Source: Metarhizium brunneum
Taxonomy: Eukaryota; Ascomycota; Sordariomycetes; Hypocreales; Clavicipitaceae
Length of the DNA: 64,000 nucleotides
Assembly: GCF_013426205.1 (NCBI RefSeq)
Contig: NC_089422.1
Coordinates: 1,736,001-1,800,000 of the forward strand
Direction of reading: 5' to 3'
The notes under the pieces: generated by a model
Told to the model about the DNA's origin: nothing
Database searches by the model: none
Seen by the model: only the letters and a program-made list of their open reading frames with translations
Translations under genes and position numbers: made by a program
Shown: positions 60,065 through 64,000 of the stretch, piece by piece
How the letters are laid out: every line of letters begins with the position of its first letter
Numbering within the stretch: the stretch's first letter is position 1

Positions 60065-60619
60065 GTTGCACGTACCTACAGGGGCGATATCACGAGAGCC
60101 GGGCTTTCATTACTAGTTGAACAGTGCCTCGGCAGCTGGCAGTGAATCTCGTCAGGTGCTTCCAGCTGGGGGTGTGAAGCCCGCGCCAAGTCAGACGCAA
60201 GTAACAATAAATACAAGGGAACAGCTCGGCAGCCCAAGGAATAAATCAAGTCCCAGAGTCAAGAATGTTTATTGTGCTTCGTGGTCGTTGATTGTACCAC
60301 GCAAAACGGAAGGCGTTGTTTGTATTTCCAGAAGTAGGCGCATCCGGCGCGTTTGCCCGTGTCGCGAAAATCGGGAAAGGAGCAACCGGTCCGTGGTTTG
60401 ACAATGGGCTACCGCCCATGAGTTGGACTATCCAAGTCCATGAAACACTGGCAGTCAGGCACCAGTACCCAGGTACTTAAGTATGTGAGCTTTGTGTATT
60501 AGAATATAGCGATTCGTATAAAGACAGCCCCAGCTCCTAGCCTAACCTAAATAGTGAAAACGCCAGAAATGCCATGAAGACAACGCAACATGAGTGTTCT
60601 CCTCATTAATAATAGCCGA
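60065..60619. other. intergenic region
   Basis: 555 bp between the low-complexity gene's start and the end of nur1. No gene or repeat seen. Confidence 0.5.
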
Positions 60620-62116
60620 CTAGCCTCGCCATCGCTTAGGAAACCTTTCCGACGCCGAATGCTTGCCCATATTGGCAAACGGATGCGGCGAGCTGTTGAT
60701 ATTCGTACTGGTGAAGCGCCTCTTTTCTGAGTATTTTGTCGGGCTACTTGGGGGTTCCTGACCACTCTGTTCATATGCAGCTGCTTCCCTAGAACCCCTA
60801 GGCGAGAAGTTGTCACTATTCATGTCTCCCATACTAATAGCCTTCTTCAAGGGGGATTTCTGGTGCGCGTAAACGCCAAGGCTGCCTCCAAAATTTGTAT
60901 TCATGCCTGTTGACGTGCCCACTGTGGAGGTTGACGGCGGAGCAGGTGTGTAAGCAGCAGGAACATTACTACTCGGGGTGTATCCAGCCGGCAAACTATG
61001 TCGGATACCCGAAGAACGATGACTGCTTAATGCGGGAGTGAATAGCTCTGTTCGCCGGCTGGCAGTGGCAGGCGTGAATATCTGTGGTTTCATCACATTG
61101 CCAGCACGGAGACTGGGACTGTTAAACCTCTTAATTGGCGTGGCCTCCTCTGAGTCGACATGTGGGTTACCATGAGAGATAAAGGATCGCCTGATGAGCG
61201 TCGTCGGGGTTCCAACCTGAACAAACTCTCTTGAAATTACTGGTTGATCGTCCGACATTTGAGTCCCGACGTCTCTGACAATCGGGTGGATTCGTGGCTG
61301 CACAAATTTGGCATCGTATTCATGGAAAACCTCCTTCTGAACGATAGCGCTATCCTTGGCCTGCTGCAAATATCTCGATGATAGCAAAAGCATCTGCGCA
61401 GACAAGACCACTTGCATAATCAACGAATTAAAAACGGTGACACTAGGGCGAGGGTCCAAAGGCGCCAGAGGCAAGAAGATTAGATAGACGAGCACATGTC
61501 CCGGACTAAACAAGCATGCCAGCCGAACGCAAACAGGGAGAGGGTCCCAGACCGAGAGCTCCCATACATCCCGGCTCTTGTCTGGATGGGCCCTCGATTC
61601 GGCTGAATCTGAAGTAATCATGTCGGCAATAAAGCGCAGCGGCGACGAAGCCACAGGCGAAGACTGCACTTTAACTCGTCGAACAGAAGATGTACTCGGT
61701 TTCACGTCGATATTTGCCTCAAATAATCTGTACTTTCTACTTCGCGAAACAGTATAAATGGCGTTGATAATAGAAAATGCAATGAGCCCCCACGATAGCG
61801 GATAGATCTACCAATTCACCGCGTCAGCTTTTAAGAGGCTCCAAGCTTCCCATATATGTGAAAGACTCACAAGCATCGACAACCAGCGGGATGAACCGTC
61901 GTCTCCAAAAATATCATCACTTGCCTGCTTGGAACCCGAGTTCGCCCGCACGACGAGGAAGAGAAAGTTCAACCCCAGGCCGAGTTGGGTTCCCACCAGA
62001 CCCGAATCCCAGTCTCTTGTCTCTATCTCTTCTGAAAGCCACAGCAAGAAATCCATGGGGTTCAGCGTTGAAGTGATGCGATCCCAAAGGGGACGCCGTC
62101 GCACGAGTCGGGGCAT
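60620..62116 (-). CDS. nur1: nuclear rim protein Nur1 (Mug154 family)
   Basis: Exons 62116-61871 and 61807-60620, phase 0; 477 aa. The start MPRLVRRRPLWDRI and NPMDFLLWLSEEIETRDWDS are diagnostic of Nur1/Mug154. Membrane segments: GLGLNFLFLVVRA, YPLSWGLIAFSIINAIYTV across the splice junction, VRLACLFSPGHVLVYLIFLP and VTVFNSLIMQVVLSAQMLLL. A Ser/Pro/Thr-rich nucleoplasmic tail follows with KYSEKRRF and a basic end. In yeast Nur1 works with Heh1 at the inner nuclear membrane to tether rDNA and silent chromatin. It diverges from vma7 with a 547-bp gap. Confidence 0.92.
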
Positions 62117-62663
62117 GGTTTATGCCGTCAGGCTGTTCGGCAGGAGGATCGAACCTATTAACGAATCGACGAGGGCGGCACAAAAGCTCAATGGCGACCA
62201 AATCCTTGGAGTGTGTGGCCGTGTCTCGCCGACAGAAGAGAAGTCACGGGCGATAAGCGCCGCGAAGTCCCTTTGTTGGGGGCTTGACGAGAGGGATGGT
62301 CGGCGATGTGTGTGTTTATGTGCCCCGTGGTATGAGCTTTTTCTGTCCATGTCCAGGTTTCCAGCTCGAGCCCAGTGCCCAGCAGCAACAACCAAGCAGG
62401 GGCGCTGGTTCGAGAGCTAGTGCCTCAACGAGGCCTGGTCCCACTTAACTTTGCAGGCGCCAGCTGCAGCACCTTATGTACGTGCAGGCACTGGGGCAAC
62501 AGGCAGCTGGTCCAGCAACTGGGGCACTCGAGACCTCCCACCGCCTGCCTGCCTTGGCTTGCGCTGCCACCATGACGGCTGGGCCAACTCCAAACATCAG
62601 CCATCGCCTCAAGCTATACAACGGGGGATATTGCCGCAGCCAGGTCGCCATACAAGAGTCAAG
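62117..62663. promoter_or_regulatory. divergent promoter of nur1 and vma7
   Basis: 547 bp between two divergent start codons, so it must serve both housekeeping genes. No TATA box or clear operator seen. CAGGCGCCAGCTGCAGC at about 62454-62470 is GC-rich and partly palindromic. Confidence 0.5.
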
Positions 62664-63251
62664 ATGGCCAACCAAGCCGATTTCAAGAACCGAGAATTCC
62701 TTGCCGTCATTGGTGACGAGGTAGGTTGAGCCGTGGGACAACATTTCTACCGCCGGGAAGACGAGGGACGTATCGTAACGACAGGCCTTGGCTGACGCAT
62801 CTAGGACTCGGTAACGGGCTTGCTACTCGCAGGCATCGGCGTAAGTACATGAACCGCTGAATCGCAAACGCACCGGCGTGGGAAGACTAATCAAATCATT
62901 CGCAGCACGTCACAGCTGGCGCCGACGCCCAAAAGAACTTCCTGGTTGTGGATAGCAAAACGGACACAGCGGCCATCGAATCGGCCTTTGATCGATTCAC
63001 CCAGGACCGAAATGACATCGGCATCGTCTTGATCAACCAACACGTCAGTGCAACGCGGATACATGCGCATGTCCTGGTTTCAACTTGGATCAACTGACAG
63101 AATGTGGTAGATTGCGGACCGGATACGGCACAGAATTGACACATATACCGCCGCCTTTCCGACTGTTCTGGAAATTCCCAGCAAAGACCACCCATACGAT
63201 CCCGAAAAAGACAGCGTTTTAAGACGGGTCCGTCGCCTGTTTGGGGAGTAA
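62664..63251 (+). CDS. vma7: V-type ATPase subunit F
   Basis: Four exons: 62664-62720, 62805-62840, 62906-63043 and 63111-63251, all phase 0; 123 aa. The product [46 protein letters not shown] ... [19 protein letters not shown] ... [20 protein letters not shown] is subunit F of the V1 sector, which sits on the rotor shaft with subunit D and couples ATP hydrolysis to proton pumping into vacuoles and Golgi. Length and exon-by-exon conservation are as expected. Confidence 0.96.
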
Positions 63252-63725
63252 AGACCAGCATGCATGGCATATGAGGTGATAAAGATACTACGGATAACAT
63301 CCAGCCTAATGCGTTGACCATGGCGGCACGAAACGCGTTGCACTTGCGCATTAGACCGCTTGCTTGAGATATATCGTTTGCTGAAATACGGGGCTGTATG
63401 CTAAAAAAGAAAATGAATAAAGGTATAGCCGCGTTATTAGTTTCTCCTCGACGAAAAAACAGTTCCGGGCCTGGCTCCCTGATCCAACTCATTACGCAGT
63501 CCTTGGAAAGTACCAAGATCGAACAAGCCCTCAGAAAAAACCGACAAGAGTGCTGGCATAAAACTCATCAAATTTATGGCCCTGTGCATCCAAAAAATGC
63601 AGTCTGAAGTGATAAACATGACAAACAATGATGTGGAAGCAAAAAGAGCAGAAAATTAACACAGGCTGCCGTACGGAGTGTCTCGTAGCAAACCATCGTC
63701 TAATGACTCATTTCCGTCTAATCCA
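63252..63725. other. intergenic region between convergent genes
   Basis: 470 bp holding the 3' ends of vma7 and the NPC2-like gene. TACGGAGTG at 63672-63680 is a one-base variant of the dispersed 9-mer. Nothing else seen. Confidence 0.5.
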
Positions 63726-64000
63726 TTACAACTCGCCGCCAAGGAAATCCATTCCGGGCATGTTGAACTTCACAGTAGCAGTCAAGCAGGTGATTCTCTC
63801 TCCGTTAGCAGCGAAGACATCAGCCTCGACGTTATAGGTGCCCTGCGTGCCGAATTAGCTTCACTTGGTCCAAGACACCTACATACTAGGGCATCGCAAA
63901 ATACTTACGGGCGGGATCTCTTTGGGCAGTTGAACAGTCTTGGTGATGACCCTATCGCCGGGTTCGACGGGACATTTCAAATCAACTTCCCCCATTTGCT
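63726..64000 (-). CDS. npc2: NPC2-like phosphatidylglycerol/phosphatidylinositol transfer protein (5' part outside window)
   Basis: Last exon 63842-63726 and the preceding exon from 63909 to beyond the window edge; GTAAGT donor, CACGCAG acceptor, phase 0. Visible protein: CPVEPGDRVITKTVQLPKEI and, after the join, PPGTYNVEADVFAANGERITC, ending FNMPGMDFLGGEL. This is the C-terminal part of an ML-domain (MD-2-related lipid recognition) protein; the two Cys fit conserved disulphide partners. Fungal members are small secreted or vacuolar proteins that carry phospholipids or sterols. The signal peptide would be upstream. Confidence 0.88.

Noticed and set aside
62400..62470. tRNA-like GGTTCGAGAGC sequence
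   Set aside because: No acceptor stem, D-arm or anticodon arm could be paired around it.

Overview
The window is nuclear DNA of a filamentous ascomycete, most likely a Sordariomycete and probably Hypocreales. The signs are short introns (about 50-120 bp) with GTRNGT donors and CTRAC-like branch sites, fungus-specific families (Zn2Cys6 regulators, fungal rhodopsin-domain receptor-like proteins, Rds1/LsdA ferritin-like proteins, Nur1), GC-rich genes, and AT-rich relic-bearing islands that look like repeat-induced point mutation (RIP). Exon coordinates were worked out by hand from splice signals, reading phase and recalled family conservation.

Left part (1-12.8 kb): a ferritin-like Rds1/LsdA protein cut by the window edge, a secreted type-B carboxylesterase, a trehalose-6-phosphate-synthase-like protein that appears to have lost a catalytic lysine, and a 78-residue secreted cysteine-rich protein made from three small exons. 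Long gene-poor spacers separate them.

Maltose-type cluster (12.8-18.7 kb): a Zn2Cys6 regulator, an alpha-glucoside permease and a GH13 maltase. Permease and maltase diverge from one promoter that contains a perfect CGG-N5-CCG palindrome. The expected logic is uptake, intracellular hydrolysis and local control.

Middle (18.7-46 kb): a seven-helix-like membrane protein, relics (GPI-protein tail, AKR7-type aldo-keto reductase, two orphan exons), then conserved genes on the minus strand (EFM6-like lysine methyltransferase, NCS-1, Cdc45). After these comes an accessory-looking group: LaeA-like methyltransferase, Zn2Cys6 regulator, 14-helix DHA2 exporter and a fungal rhodopsin-domain membrane protein.

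Repeat-rich island (46.9-50.3 kb): two 254-bp inverted-repeat elements, a solo inverted-repeat end, very AT-rich blocks, and a 2EXR/F-box-like gene broken by one in-frame TAA.

Right part (50.4-64 kb): methionine aminopeptidase 2, LEU1-type isopropylmalate isomerase with a candidate Leu3 site, a 993-residue low-complexity protein with a hydrophobic tail, nuclear rim protein Nur1 divergent from V-ATPase subunit F, and the 3' end of an NPC2-like lipid transfer protein. A 9-bp palindromic word, TACGGAGTA, recurs in the intergenic DNA far more often than chance. No tRNA, rRNA, CRISPR array or intact autonomous transposon was seen.
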